A stretch of 64,000 bases of DNA from Streptomyces sp. TLI_053 (GTDB lineage Bacteria; Actinomycetota; Actinomycetes; Streptomycetales; Streptomycetaceae). Positions 5,830 to 14,572 of the stretch are shown piece after piece. Below the pieces are notes generated by a model, which saw only the letters and a list, made by a program, of their open reading frames with translations, made no database searches and was not told where the DNA came from. The stretch is taken from contig NZ_LT629775.1 in assembly GCF_900105395.1 (NCBI RefSeq), positions 1,178,001 to 1,242,000 of the forward strand, given 5' to 3'. Positions within the stretch are counted from its first letter, which is position 1; the number at the start of each line of letters is the position of its first letter. Both the position numbers and the translations under genes were made by a program.

Positions 5830-8505
5830 CCCCGGTGCCAGACCCGCGACCAGGTCCCCTGCCGTCAGGCGCTCCAGGGCCTCCGGCGCGGCGTCGATCG
5901 GCCCCGGGTAGAGGCGGTACAGGGTGCCGGACACCTGCTCCGGCGCCGGGACGTCCCCGTCCACGAGCGCGACGAACGACCGTCGCCCGGCGAGGAGTTG
6001 TGGCAGGGCCGGCACAACTCCCCCGTCCTCGTCCCGGAGCGCACGCAGACGCTCCGCGAAGCCGCCGTCGTCCTCCCCCGCCCCGCGCCGCCAGCGCCGC
6101 AGCCCGCCGTCGAGCCCGCGCACCACCACCTCGTCCGTGCTCGCCGCCGCGCGGGCGGCGGCGAGCTCCCAGAGGGTGGCCCGGTTCTCCGGGGAGAAGT
6201 GGGCGAGGACGTCGCGGCTGAGGGCGCCCACCTCGGCCTGGTGCCGGTAGACGCTGTGGAAGCCGCCGTCCGCACCGGTGTTGAGGTCGGTCCAGGTGTA
6301 GCGGCGGTCGGCCAGGTCGACGATCATCGGCACGCACACCTTGGCGTCCCCGACCAGGTCCAGGCGCTGCCGGACGGCCCGGGGGTGGAAGTGCGGACTC
6401 CCCGCCGACGCGGCGCCGCCCAGGTCCATGAACCCGGTGAAAGCGTCGGTCAGTTGCTCGAAGGAGACGTCGTTGTAGCTGAACACGATCATCACCGCGT
6501 GCCGCGATCCGCCGGCGACCAGCCGCGCGAGATCCAGGTCCACGAACTCCGTTGCCCCGTCCGGCGGCGGTGCGGACACGTAGTCGCCGGAGTGCACGGC
6601 GGCCCGGTCGCCGTGCACCAGGTTGGTGTAGTCGCACAGGCCGGTGAAGTTCCACCGCTCGTCGTACAGCGCCACCGACAGGTCCAGGTCGACCCGCAGC
6701 TCCTCCGGCTGCATCCAGTGCAGGAACAGCCGCAGCCGCTCCCCCGCCGGCAGCCGCTGGCGGCTGCCGCGCGGCACGCACACCAGCGTTTTCGCGGCGG
6801 CGCGCTCGGCGAACGGCGCGACCAACTCGGTCAGCCCCTCGTCGAGCAGCGCCACCTCGTAGCGCTCGCCGTCGGCGCCGCTGCGGCGCAGCAGCTCGGC
6901 CTCGATCAGCTCCACTACCGGAGAGGCAACTTCGGTGGGTACCACCGTGCCGTGGTCCTCCCGGGCGTGGGCCAGCGACACCGTGCCGCGCGGGAAGTAC
7001 AGGCGCCGCTCCCCCGCCGTCCGGGTGCCGCGCAGCGCGCCGTACGCGCCGAGCAACGGCCCGGGGGCGACCCGGGTCAGCGCGGTGGCGACGGTGTCCA
7101 GCCCGGACGCGGACAGCGGCGTCCCGGGCGAAACGGTGGCGTGCACCCGCAGGACGTGGTGCAGCCTGCGCACCAGCTCCCCCGGCCGCGCGGCCAGCGC
7201 CCGCAGCGCACCGTCCGTGTCCCCGGCGGCGAGCAGGCCCTCGACCCGCGCCGCGAACCCGGTGAACCCCAGCCGGGTCCGCTCGCCCGCGCTCACCACG
7301 TGCAGCGGCCCGGCCGGCGGTTCGGCGTGCTCCCGCCCCACCTCGTGGGTGCGCAGGTCCGTCTGCCGCAGCACCACGAACGCCGCGGTGACGTTGGGGA
7401 GGCGCCGCCGGAACTCGTACGGGTGCAGCAGTTCGCCCGCCCGCAGCCAGGCCGAGCGGTGGCGGCGCAGGTCCTCGACCAGGGCGGTCGGGTGCAGCCC
7501 CTCCAGGAGGTCGAGCAGGCCCCGGCGCAGCGGCCGGGACAGGCCCTTGAGCCGCAGCCGCCGGGCGGTCGCGGGCAGCAGGTCGGGCTCGGCGCCGGAC
7601 CACGCCCAGAGCAGCCGCAGCACGTCGGTCGCGGTGTCGATCCGCTCGGCGAGTACTGGCAGGGCGTCCGTGCCGCCGCGCCGCAGCAGCGCGGCGAGCA
7701 CGGTGGCCTTGGTCTCCCGGACCGGGATCTGCGCGGGCAGCCGCTCCGGCAGGTCCTCCGGCGCGTGGCCGAGCAGCGCGGTCAGGTCGTCGCGGTCCTG
7801 CGGGGACAGCGGGGTGCGGCGGGCCAGCAGCCGGTCCAACTCGCCCATCGCGGCCGTGACCTGGTCGGCCGTGATCAGCCGCAGCGGACGCATCGCCTGC
7901 TCGCCGCCGAACTCCTCGGCGGCCTTCCGGCCGATCCGGTGGTCCTCGGGCAGGTAGGTGCCGGTGTGCAGGGGCGTCCCGCAGGTCGGGCAGCGCTCGC
8001 CCCGGCCCTCGGCCGTCAGCCCGTCGAGGCAGCCGGCGCAGAGCAGGTGCGCGCACGGCGCGAGCGCGCCGATCCCGGCCTCGGCTCCCCGGCGGCCGCA
8101 GTGGGCGCAGGGCTGCCGGGGCTGGTTGAGCAGGAACGCCCGGATCTGCCGGGTGAAGAACAGCTGCGCGTGGTCGGGCACGGCGTCGGGGAAGCGGCGG
8201 AACAGCGGTACGTGTTCCCGGTCCGCGCCGAGCAGGTGGTCGATCCGGGCGAGCAGCCCGTCCCCGGTCCCGGCGAGTGCGGAGGGCGACAACCTGGCCA
8301 GTGCCGAGCGCAGTTCACTGGTGAGCAGGTATCCGCGCCGCGCCAGATCGGCGTCCAGCGCCACCAGGCCGCGGGTGCTCCACGGGTCGGCTGCGGGGAG
8401 GAGGTCACCGGGGGCGACGGCGACGGCGCCGCGCCGGCGGAGGAGGAAGGAACCGAGATCGAGGTCGACATCGCTGTCGAAGGGAGCCGTGATGGCTCGG
8501 GGCAT
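5806..8505 (-). CDS. RING-domain / TerD-like protein, MXAN_6230/SCO0854 family
   Basis: An 899-residue protein. Residues 133-175 carry a zinc-finger pattern matching a RING fold: C133-x2-C136, C151-x-H153, C156-x2-C159, C172-x2-C175. A helical, HEAT-like middle follows. The C-terminal third (~600-770) resembles TerD: VDLDLSVALYDERWNFTGL, then 'DLGGAASAGSPHFHPRAVRQ' and a strand leading to RYTWTDLN. This architecture is that of the MXAN_6230/SCO0854 family. TerD proteins bind calcium and mark stress or phage-response complexes; the RING part suggests a binding or ligase-like role, which is inference. It lies last in a run of minus-strand genes after a MoxR-vWA-bpX operon, a context known for Ter-type conflict systems. 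Confidence 0.85.
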   Translation of the reverse strand: MPRAITAPFDSDVDLDLGSFLLRRRGAVAVAPGDLLPAADPWSTRGLVALDADLARRGYLLTSELRSALARLSPSALAGTGDGLLARIDHLLGADREHVPLFRRFPDAVPDHAQLFFTRQIRAFLLNQPRQPCAHCGRRGAEAGIGALAPCAHLLCAGCLDGLTAEGRGERCPTCGTPLHTGTYLPEDHRIGRKAAEEFGGEQAMRPLRLITADQVTAAMGELDRLLARRTPLSPQDRDDLTALLGHAPEDLPERLPAQIPVRETKATVLAALLRRGGTDALPVLAERIDTATDVLRLLWAWSGAEPDLLPATARRLRLKGLSRPLRRGLLDLLEGLHPTALVEDLRRHRSAWLRAGELLHPYEFRRRLPNVTAAFVVLRQTDLRTHEVGREHAEPPAGPLHVVSAGERTRLGFTGFAARVEGLLAAGDTDGALRALAARPGELVRRLHHVLRVHATVSPGTPLSASGLDTVATALTRVAPGPLLGAYGALRGTRTAGERRLYFPRGTVSLAHAREDHGTVVPTEVASPVVELIEAELLRRSGADGERYEVALLDEGLTELVAPFAERAAAKTLVCVPRGSRQRLPAGERLRLFLHWMQPEELRVDLDLSVALYDERWNFTGLCDYTNLVHGDRAAVHSGDYVSAPPPDGATEFVDLDLARLVAGGSRHAVMIVFSYNDVSFEQLTDAFTGFMDLGGAASAGSPHFHPRAVRQRLDLVGDAKVCVPMIVDLADRRYTWTDLNTGADGGFHSVYRHQAEVGALSRDVLAHFSPENRATLWELAAARAAASTDEVVVRGLDGGLRRWRRGAGEDDGGFAERLRALRDEDGGVVPALPQLLAGRRSFVALVDGDVPAPEQVSGTLYRLYPGPIDAAPEALERLTAGDLVAGLAPGPVGVAAR

Positions 8506-8707
8506 GCGGAAGGACCCCCACGAACGTGGCAGAGAGGTTGAAGAAGCGGGCGGAGAGGGGGCGCGCTACAGGTTTCGGAGTGAAGGAGAAGGAAGCACGC
8601 CGCGGAGCCGCCCGCGTTCGATCAACCTAGCGGCACCCCGCCACCCGGCGCCACCGATTAAAGATCCGCGCCTCCGGGGCCCACCGGCCGGAGGCCGAGG
8701 CGGGCGG

Positions 8708-8735
8708 AACCGGCAACCGGCAACCGGCAACCGGC
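8708..8735. repeat. 7-bp tandem repeat (AACCGGC x4)
   Basis: Four exact copies of AACCGGC lie in the intergenic space just downstream of the minus-strand gene that ends at 8747. The remaining gap (8506-8746) shows no coding frame. It could vary in copy number between strains. Confidence 0.85.
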
Positions 8736-8746
8736 CCGACGGGCGG

Positions 8747-9286
8747 TCAGTGGTCGTCGGTGACCGCCAGGGCGTCGGCGATCAGGCGGGTGGCGAAGTC
8801 CTGGTCGTCGCCGACGATCCGGTTGATGTGCTCGGCGAGCAGGACGGAGGTCGCCTCCAGGGGGTTCATCTCGGCGCCGGTCCAGTCGCCGTACTGCGCC
8901 CGCCACAGGTTGGGGCTCAGGCCGGTACCGGCGGCGATGAGCAAGCCCGCCATGGTGGGGATGACCTCGGGGCGGAAGGTGTTGGGCATCATCCGCATCG
9001 TGGCCACCAGGGTGGGCACCACGTGCTCGACCACCTCCTTGTCGTGCCGCTCGCAGACGACCCGCAGCCAGTCCATGTACATGTAGATGAGCGTGCACAC
9101 GCCTTCCAGCAGCGCGTCCGCCTCCGCGGGGCCCAGGGAGGCGGCGAACTGGTCGACCATCCGCTGCTGTTCGGGGTCGGTGCCGGTCCGGCCGTCGTAG
9201 ATGGCCTTGAGCCGCGAGTCGATCACCATGAGCGCGGTGCTCACGTCACCGACGGGCGCGTTGGCGGGGTCACAGGGCGATGACAC
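8747..9286 (-). CDS. hypothetical helical protein linked to the MoxR-bpX operon
   Basis: A 179-residue, mostly helical, acidic protein with no signal peptide and no recognised domain. Notable stretches are DPEQQRMVDQFAASLGPAEA, CTLIYMYMDWLRVVCERHDK and a C-terminal TSVLLAEHINRIVGDDQDFA. The start GTG 9286 is supported by a strong ribosome site (GAGGAGGA, 5 bases upstream). It follows the bpX propeller gene by 95 bases on the same strand, so it is probably in the same transcription unit, with the RING/TerD gene further downstream. It may be an accessory subunit of that system, which is inference from position. Confidence 0.75.
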   Translation of the reverse strand: MSSPCDPANAPVGDVSTALMVIDSRLKAIYDGRTGTDPEQQRMVDQFAASLGPAEADALLEGVCTLIYMYMDWLRVVCERHDKEVVEHVVPTLVATMRMMPNTFRPEVIPTMAGLLIAAGTGLSPNLWRAQYGDWTGAEMNPLEATSVLLAEHINRIVGDDQDFATRLIADALAVTDDH

Positions 9287-9381
9287 AGGATTCCTCCTCG
9301 GACGGACGCAGTGAGTAGCGTCGCATGTTCGCAGGGTGGCGCGTCGAGGAAAAGCGGAATCCGGGGCCGCCCGGTGTCCGG

Positions 9382-12300
9382 TCAGCGGACGGTGACCCTG
9401 AGGTTGGCGAGCAGGGCGGTGCCGTCGGCGGAGGTGGCGAGGACGCGGCCCGAGCGGTGCCAGTAGGTGACGGTGCCGGCGTGGTGGCGCACGCCGATCC
9501 GGTCGCCGGACGCGTTCGGCACCAGGACGGTGACGCCGGGCGCGGAGCACGGGCCGGAACCGGCGTACGCGCGCAGGCCGGTGCCGTCCGGGGTCGGCAC
9601 GGTGAGCGCCCAGTGGTCGCCGTCGGCGGCCGGGCCGAGCGGGGCGCAGCCGTCGACGGTCAGTTCGGCCGCGGGGAGGCCGGAGGTCCAGCGCAGCACG
9701 GTGCGGTCGGCCGAGGCCGTACCGCTCCCGGCGGGCAGCGCCTCGGCGGTGAGCAGGCCGCCGGCGGCGAGCGCGACCGGTTCGAGGGCGTCCGCCGGGT
9801 CCGTGCGGGAGAGCAGGTCCGACAGGGCGTCGTCCACCCGCAGCCGGGCCCGCAGTTCCCAGCCGGGCAGGTCCCAGCGCCAGACCTCGGTGAGCGGCGA
9901 GTGGGCGGTCGACGGGCTGCGGACGAGCGCCGCGCAGCCGTTCGCGGTTCGGGTGATGCCACCCAGCAGCGTTTCCTCGCCGCCGAGTTCGCGCCGGACG
10001 GCGACCGGGCGCGGGGCCGTGGTGTCGAGGACGACGATGCCGCCGTCCGCCGCGGCGATCAGCCGGTGGCCGTCGTAGGTGGGGGCCGGCCGCCGGGCCC
10101 GCAGGGTGGTCCAGGGCCGGACGGTGCGGGTGGCGAGATCGAGACGGGCGAGTCCGAGCAGGTCGGGACCGTGCTCGGTCACCAGCAGCGCACCGCCGCC
10201 GTGGTCGGCGAGGACCAGGCGGTCGGTGGGGGTGTCCCAGTGGGCCCGGGTGCGACCGTCGGGGGCGAGCAGCCGGACGCCGGCCTGGCCGCAGGCCACC
10301 AGCAGGGAGCCCGAGGCGAGCAGTACCGCGTCCAGGACCGGCAGGGTGCCCGGCCGGTCGACCGCCGTGTGGGCGGGAGCGGATCCGCCGGGCCGGCGCA
10401 CCGGTCGCGGGCGGGGGCGGGGCAGGTCGGCGGCGGTCAACGGGTCGGCGCGGCCGAGCAGTCGGTCGAACAGGGGGTGCTCGGCGACGCCGCCGCCGAG
10501 GCCGCCGTCGCGGACGGCCGCCCGGGCGGCGGCGGTGGCGAGTTCGCGGTCGGTGGCCGGGTCGGCGGCGGGCAGGCGGGCGAGGGCCGCGGCCAGCGCC
10601 GAGCGGCCGGTGGCGTTCGGGTCGCCGTCGCCGTCGAGGATTGCGCGGGCGAGCGCCCGGGTGGCGGTGCCGAAGCCCTGGGCCGTCAGGTCCGGCAGGG
10701 CGAGCAGGTAGGGCAGGGCCCGGCCCCGGGTGGGGCCGCCGAGGGCGACCGCGTCCCGCAGGTCGGCGGCGACCGACGGCCGCAGCGCCTCGTCCGGCCA
10801 GACCGCCTCGACGGCGCCCAGCCGGTCGCCGGCCGCGCGGCAGTGTCCGGCCCAGGCCGCGCGCAGTTCGCGGGCGGCCTGCGGATCGGTGGCGGCCAGC
10901 CGTTCGACCGCGGTGGCGAAGGCGCCCCGGCGGTGCGCGGTCCGCACGGCCCGCGCGCGTTCGCCGGCCCGCCACCACAGGCGGACCACCAGGTCGGCGG
11001 CGAGCTCGCGGCCCTCGGCGAGTTCGGCGGCCCGGGTGAGGCGGTCGTGCCGTTCGAACAGGGCGACGGCCTCGGCGGGTGCCTCCAGCAGGTCGGCCAG
11101 GACGAAGGCCGCCTCGTCGTACCGGCCCTGCTGCTCCAGCCGCTCGGCGGCGGCCCGGTAGAGCTCGGTGAGGTGCTGGTGCACGGTCGGGCCGGAGAAC
11201 GCGTTCGCCGCGGCCGGGCCGATCCGGAGCAGGGTGGGGCGCAGTTGCCCGGTGAAACGCGTGGGCAGGGCGAGGGAGACCAGGGGGCGTTCGGTCGCGG
11301 CGCCGCGCTCCCGGCCCGCGAGCGGCGGGGCGTCGCGCAGGGCGTCCTCCCAGCGCTGCTGCTCGAAGGCGCGGGTGAGGTCGCGCAGGTAGCGGGCGTG
11401 GCGCTGGTGGAGGAGGCGGGCGGCGGGGGTGCGCAGGGTGAACCGGGCCAGCAGGTCGCCGAGCCAGGGTCGGCGGCCCCGGCGCGGGGCGGGGGCGGCG
11501 CTGCCGGAAGGCCCGGGGGCGGCGGGGCCGGAAGGCCCCGCCGTGGCTCCGCCCCCGCCCCGGGCGGCGCGTCGGCCGAAGAGGGCCCCGTGGGCGAGAC
11601 CCCCGACGATCGAGGCGAAGACGACGCCGCCCGGGTCGAAGCCGGCGTCCTCGAGCAGGCCGAGGCCGAAGAGCACCACGAACAGCAGGGGCACCACCAT
11701 CAGCAGGACGACGACGACCGCCGCGTGGTGGGGGGCGAGGGTAATCGGCCGGGTGGTCTGCCACCAGGCGGGCCCTCGGCCGGCGCCTCGGCCGGCACCG
11801 CCCCCGGCGCCGGTGCGCCCGGCGGACGGCGGGTCGGTCGGCCGCTCGGACTGCCGCCGGGCCCGGCGGGCGCGGGCGCGCGGCGTCCCGGCGGTCAGCC
11901 GCCGGGCCCGCCCGGACGGCGGCCGGATGCCGGCCGCCGCCCTGAGGTCCGGCCGGGGGACGTCCGGGACCGAGTCCTCGACGGGCGGCGCCTCCGGTGC
12001 CGGGGCCGCACCGACCGGGCGCGGCCGGTGCAGGGCGAGGCCGGTCGGGTCGAGCCAGTCGGCGGGGTCCAACCCGGGCAGCTCGGCGACGAGGTGGGTG
12101 ACCGTCGATCCGCCCGCCGTCAGCACGAGGCGGCCGTCGGCGGTGACCGCGGCGGAGCCGGAGGCAGGAGTGTCCGCAACCGACGGCCCGCCGTGCCCGG
12201 CGCGCTCCAGCGGGAGCCCGGGCGCCCGGTCCACCCGGGTGCGGACCGGCTCGGGCAGCAGCAGGAGCCAGCGGCCGTCGGGCAGTTCGCACAGCCGCGC

Positions 12301-12420
12301 GTCCGCACGCCAGAGTTCGAGGACGCGCCCGGCGGCCTCCGGCGCACCGATCAGCGGCACGTCGAGCACGAAGCCGGTGGCGAGGACGGTCCCGGCGGCA
12401 CGCCGGAGGGGGGCGTTCAC
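9382..12420 (-). CDS. bpX-type membrane-anchored beta-propeller protein of a MoxR-vWA ternary system
   Basis: A 1012-residue protein. The N-terminal ~115 residues (VLATGFVLDVPLIGAPEAA, later DGRWLLLLPEPVRTR) resemble the bpX6-type domain described for MoxR-vWA-beta-propeller systems. A disordered Arg/Pro/Gly linker follows, then one clear membrane segment at ~228-254 (AAVVVVLLMVVPLLFVVLFG) and a second hydrophobic stretch at ~265-282. A helical repeat region (~310-660) and a C-terminal beta-propeller (~680-1012) with repeated strand pairs such as GSLLVACGQAGVRLL complete it. The GTG start overlaps the stop of the vWA gene (GTGA). It probably anchors or scaffolds the complex at the membrane. 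The bpX number is from memory and needs a profile search. Confidence 0.7.
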   Translation of the reverse strand: MNAPLRRAAGTVLATGFVLDVPLIGAPEAAGRVLELWRADARLCELPDGRWLLLLPEPVRTRVDRAPGLPLERAGHGGPSVADTPASGSAAVTADGRLVLTAGGSTVTHLVAELPGLDPADWLDPTGLALHRPRPVGAAPAPEAPPVEDSVPDVPRPDLRAAAGIRPPSGRARRLTAGTPRARARRARRQSERPTDPPSAGRTGAGGGAGRGAGRGPAWWQTTRPITLAPHHAAVVVVLLMVVPLLFVVLFGLGLLEDAGFDPGGVVFASIVGGLAHGALFGRRAARGGGGATAGPSGPAAPGPSGSAAPAPRRGRRPWLGDLLARFTLRTPAARLLHQRHARYLRDLTRAFEQQRWEDALRDAPPLAGRERGAATERPLVSLALPTRFTGQLRPTLLRIGPAAANAFSGPTVHQHLTELYRAAAERLEQQGRYDEAAFVLADLLEAPAEAVALFERHDRLTRAAELAEGRELAADLVVRLWWRAGERARAVRTAHRRGAFATAVERLAATDPQAARELRAAWAGHCRAAGDRLGAVEAVWPDEALRPSVAADLRDAVALGGPTRGRALPYLLALPDLTAQGFGTATRALARAILDGDGDPNATGRSALAAALARLPAADPATDRELATAAARAAVRDGGLGGGVAEHPLFDRLLGRADPLTAADLPRPRPRPVRRPGGSAPAHTAVDRPGTLPVLDAVLLASGSLLVACGQAGVRLLAPDGRTRAHWDTPTDRLVLADHGGGALLVTEHGPDLLGLARLDLATRTVRPWTTLRARRPAPTYDGHRLIAAADGGIVVLDTTAPRPVAVRRELGGEETLLGGITRTANGCAALVRSPSTAHSPLTEVWRWDLPGWELRARLRVDDALSDLLSRTDPADALEPVALAAGGLLTAEALPAGSGTASADRTVLRWTSGLPAAELTVDGCAPLGPAADGDHWALTVPTPDGTGLRAYAGSGPCSAPGVTVLVPNASGDRIGVRHHAGTVTYWHRSGRVLATSADGTALLANLRVTVR

Positions 12421-14141
12421 GCGCTGCTCCCGATCACGTGGTGGATCCGGCCGGTGGTGGCGTCGCCCACCACGACCCGGCCGGGCGGGCGCTCGGCCGC
12501 GATCAGCGGTCGGGCGGGGTGCACGGCCGGCGGGGCGGTGCCGCCGGAGAATCCGTTCAGGGTCCGGACACCGTCGTGCCGGATCGCCCGCACCGTCCGG
12601 CTCCCGGGTGCCCAGGTGATCAGCACCGGCTCGCGCCCGTCGTGCACCAGGCCCGCCACCTGGGCTTTCTCTCGGAACGAAAGCCGGCGTTCGTCACCGA
12701 GCCGGGTCCGCACCGTCCAGGTCCTGCCGTCCTCGGACCAGGCCGCGGTGCCGCCCGCGTGCACCAGGTGCCTGGCCCGCAGCGCGTCGGTAGGCAGCGT
12801 CTGCTCGAACAGCCTTGGCTCGCGGCATCGTTCGAAGCCGAACGGGCCCTCCGCCCGCCGGCCGACCGGGCCGTCGTCGGTGACCGCGCCGTCGGGCCCG
12901 ATCCGGCGCCAGCGGCCGGCGACCGGGACGAGCAGGTCGTCCCCGGAGCGCAGCAGCGGCAGCACCGGGCGGCTCGCCAGGGCCCCCAGGACCGTCCCGT
13001 CGAGGCCGAGGAAGGCCGGGTCGACGGCGAACTCCGCGCTCCCGCCGACCTGTCGCCCGCTGACGTACCGGAGTACCCGGTCCCGGTGCAGGTGGAGGGC
13101 GAACAGGCGGCGGCCGGTCCGGCCGGCGGCGATCACCCGGCCGTTCAGGTGGTGCGACTTGGAGCGGGTGGCGGCGGCGTGCTTGTGCTCGGGCTGCCGA
13201 ACGTCCGTGGCGAGCAGGACCCCCTCGTACTGGCCCCGGGTGAGCAGCACGGTCGTGTCGGTGGTGAAGACGGGCAGGGCCAGGCCGGCCGGACCGGCCG
13301 CGTCGGCGGGGGTCGGGACGAGCACCGCACCGTTGCGCCGGAACTCCGCGCCGCGCAGCGCGCGGACGGCGATGTCGGCCGCGGGCAGCGGCAGTTCGGC
13401 CTCGGTGCGGTCGAGGCGGACGGTGACGTGGGTGGCGCCCTCCGGGCCCCAGCGGGCCACGTCGGTGGAGAGGACGCGGGGCGGGCCGGACGGCGAGCCG
13501 TCCGGCGGACCGAGCAGCCCCGGGAGCCCGTCGGCGAGCCGGGACGAGGTGAGCAGCCAGACCCGGTCCGCGGCGTCGAGTCCGGCGACGGCCTGCCGCA
13601 CGTGCTCGGCGGTCGGCTCGGTGGGGCGGCGGGCCGCGAGCCAGGAGGGCAGCAGGTCGGCCGGTTCACCGGCGAGCCACCAGCCGGGCGGGTCGCCGAG
13701 CACGCCCACCCGCAGTTCGCTGCCGCGGGCGGTGGCCCGGCGGTGCAGCACCAGCAGCGCGGCCAGTTGGACCAGTCGGCCGGCGCCGGCCTGGGACGGG
13801 CCGGCATCGACCAGCACGACCGTCCGGCCGCGCGTGGCGGTGCTGCGGAACTCGGGTGCCAGGTACAGGAGTTCGCGGTCGACGAAGCGGCGCAGGAACT
13901 CCTCGGGGTGCTCCTGGGCGAGCAGCCACTCGGCGGGCAGCAGCTGGTCCGGCCGGCCGTGGCGGCCGATCCCGCCCGTGCCGTCCGGCTCCCCCGGTCC
14001 GTCGGCCACCGGCTCGCGGGCACCGACGAGTCGGTCCAGCCGTCGCAGCAACGGCCCGAGGGCGACCGCGAGTTCGGGGGTCAGCGCGGACAGCGTCCCG
14101 GCCCACGGGGCGAGTGCGGCGGGCAGTCGGGTGGCGCTCAT
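12417..14141 (-). CDS. vWA-like protein with C-terminal beta-propeller-like region (bpX system)
   Basis: A 574-residue protein. Residues ~105-250 look like a von Willebrand factor A domain: RTVVLVDAGPS is the first strand with the metal site, followed by LVQLAALLVLHRR and later VWLLTSSRLADGLPGLLG. The MIDAS signature DxSxS is changed to D112-A-G-P-S116, so metal binding may be weakened or different. From ~300 on there are repeated short strand pairs (HLNGRVIAAGRTGRRLFALH and similar), consistent with a beta-propeller. It has ATGA overlap with the gene before it and GTGA overlap with the gene after. In MoxR-vWA pairs the AAA+ protein remodels or is controlled by the vWA partner. Confidence 0.7.
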   Translation of the reverse strand: MSATRLPAALAPWAGTLSALTPELAVALGPLLRRLDRLVGAREPVADGPGEPDGTGGIGRHGRPDQLLPAEWLLAQEHPEEFLRRFVDRELLYLAPEFRSTATRGRTVVLVDAGPSQAGAGRLVQLAALLVLHRRATARGSELRVGVLGDPPGWWLAGEPADLLPSWLAARRPTEPTAEHVRQAVAGLDAADRVWLLTSSRLADGLPGLLGPPDGSPSGPPRVLSTDVARWGPEGATHVTVRLDRTEAELPLPAADIAVRALRGAEFRRNGAVLVPTPADAAGPAGLALPVFTTDTTVLLTRGQYEGVLLATDVRQPEHKHAAATRSKSHHLNGRVIAAGRTGRRLFALHLHRDRVLRYVSGRQVGGSAEFAVDPAFLGLDGTVLGALASRPVLPLLRSGDDLLVPVAGRWRRIGPDGAVTDDGPVGRRAEGPFGFERCREPRLFEQTLPTDALRARHLVHAGGTAAWSEDGRTWTVRTRLGDERRLSFREKAQVAGLVHDGREPVLITWAPGSRTVRAIRHDGVRTLNGFSGGTAPPAVHPARPLIAAERPPGRVVVGDATTGRIHHVIGSSA

Positions 14142-14572
14142 CGTCCGGCCCGCCGGGTCAAGGGCGTGAGGGCGTCCGGGTCGGTGGCGGCGGCCGGCGG
14201 TGCGGCCACCAGGGCGTGGCCGGGGACGAGCACGCAGAGGTCCCCGGGCCGGGCGCCGAGGGCGGACCGCCAGAGGGTCGCGGCAGGCCGGGGGCGGGCG
14301 GTGGTCGGGACGAGCAACTCCTCGTCGTGGCCGAGGTAGTGGGCGCCGTCCGCCCACGGGAGCCCGTCCTCGGCACCGAGCACGAGCAGGGTGGTGTCGT
14401 CGGCGAGCACGCCGAGCCGGGCGCCGTCGGCGAGGCGGTCCCGGGTCGCGGCGGCCAGGGCCGGGACGGCGTCGCCGACCGCGAGCACGGCGGCGGCGGT
14501 CAGCGGGGGCTCGCGGCGCTCCCAGGTGAGCGCCACGGCGGGTGGCGGGGTCGGTCCGTCGGTGGCGGTCAC
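14138..14572 (-). CDS. small bpX-type component of the MoxR-vWA system
   Basis: A 144-residue protein starting at a GTG that overlaps the MoxR stop codon. It begins VTATDGPTPPPAVALTWERR and contains TTLLVLGAEDGLPWADGAHY and 'HDEELLVPT'. The size, position between MoxR and vWA, and the AEDGLPW motif fit the small bpX5-like proteins of MoxR-vWA-beta-propeller systems. No enzyme motif is visible. A role as adaptor between the ATPase and the vWA protein is inference. Confidence in the gene is high; confidence in the exact bpX class is moderate. Confidence 0.65.
   Translation of the reverse strand: MTATDGPTPPPAVALTWERREPPLTAAAVLAVGDAVPALAAATRDRLADGARLGVLADDTTLLVLGAEDGLPWADGAHYLGHDEELLVPTTARPRPAATLWRSALGARPGDLCVLVPGHALVAAPPAAATDPDALTPLTRRAGR

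Noticed and set aside
9325-14169. A 1614-codon plus-strand frame opposite the bpX genes
   Set aside because: Antisense shadow of two well-formed propeller genes; no domains and Gly/Arg-rich composition.
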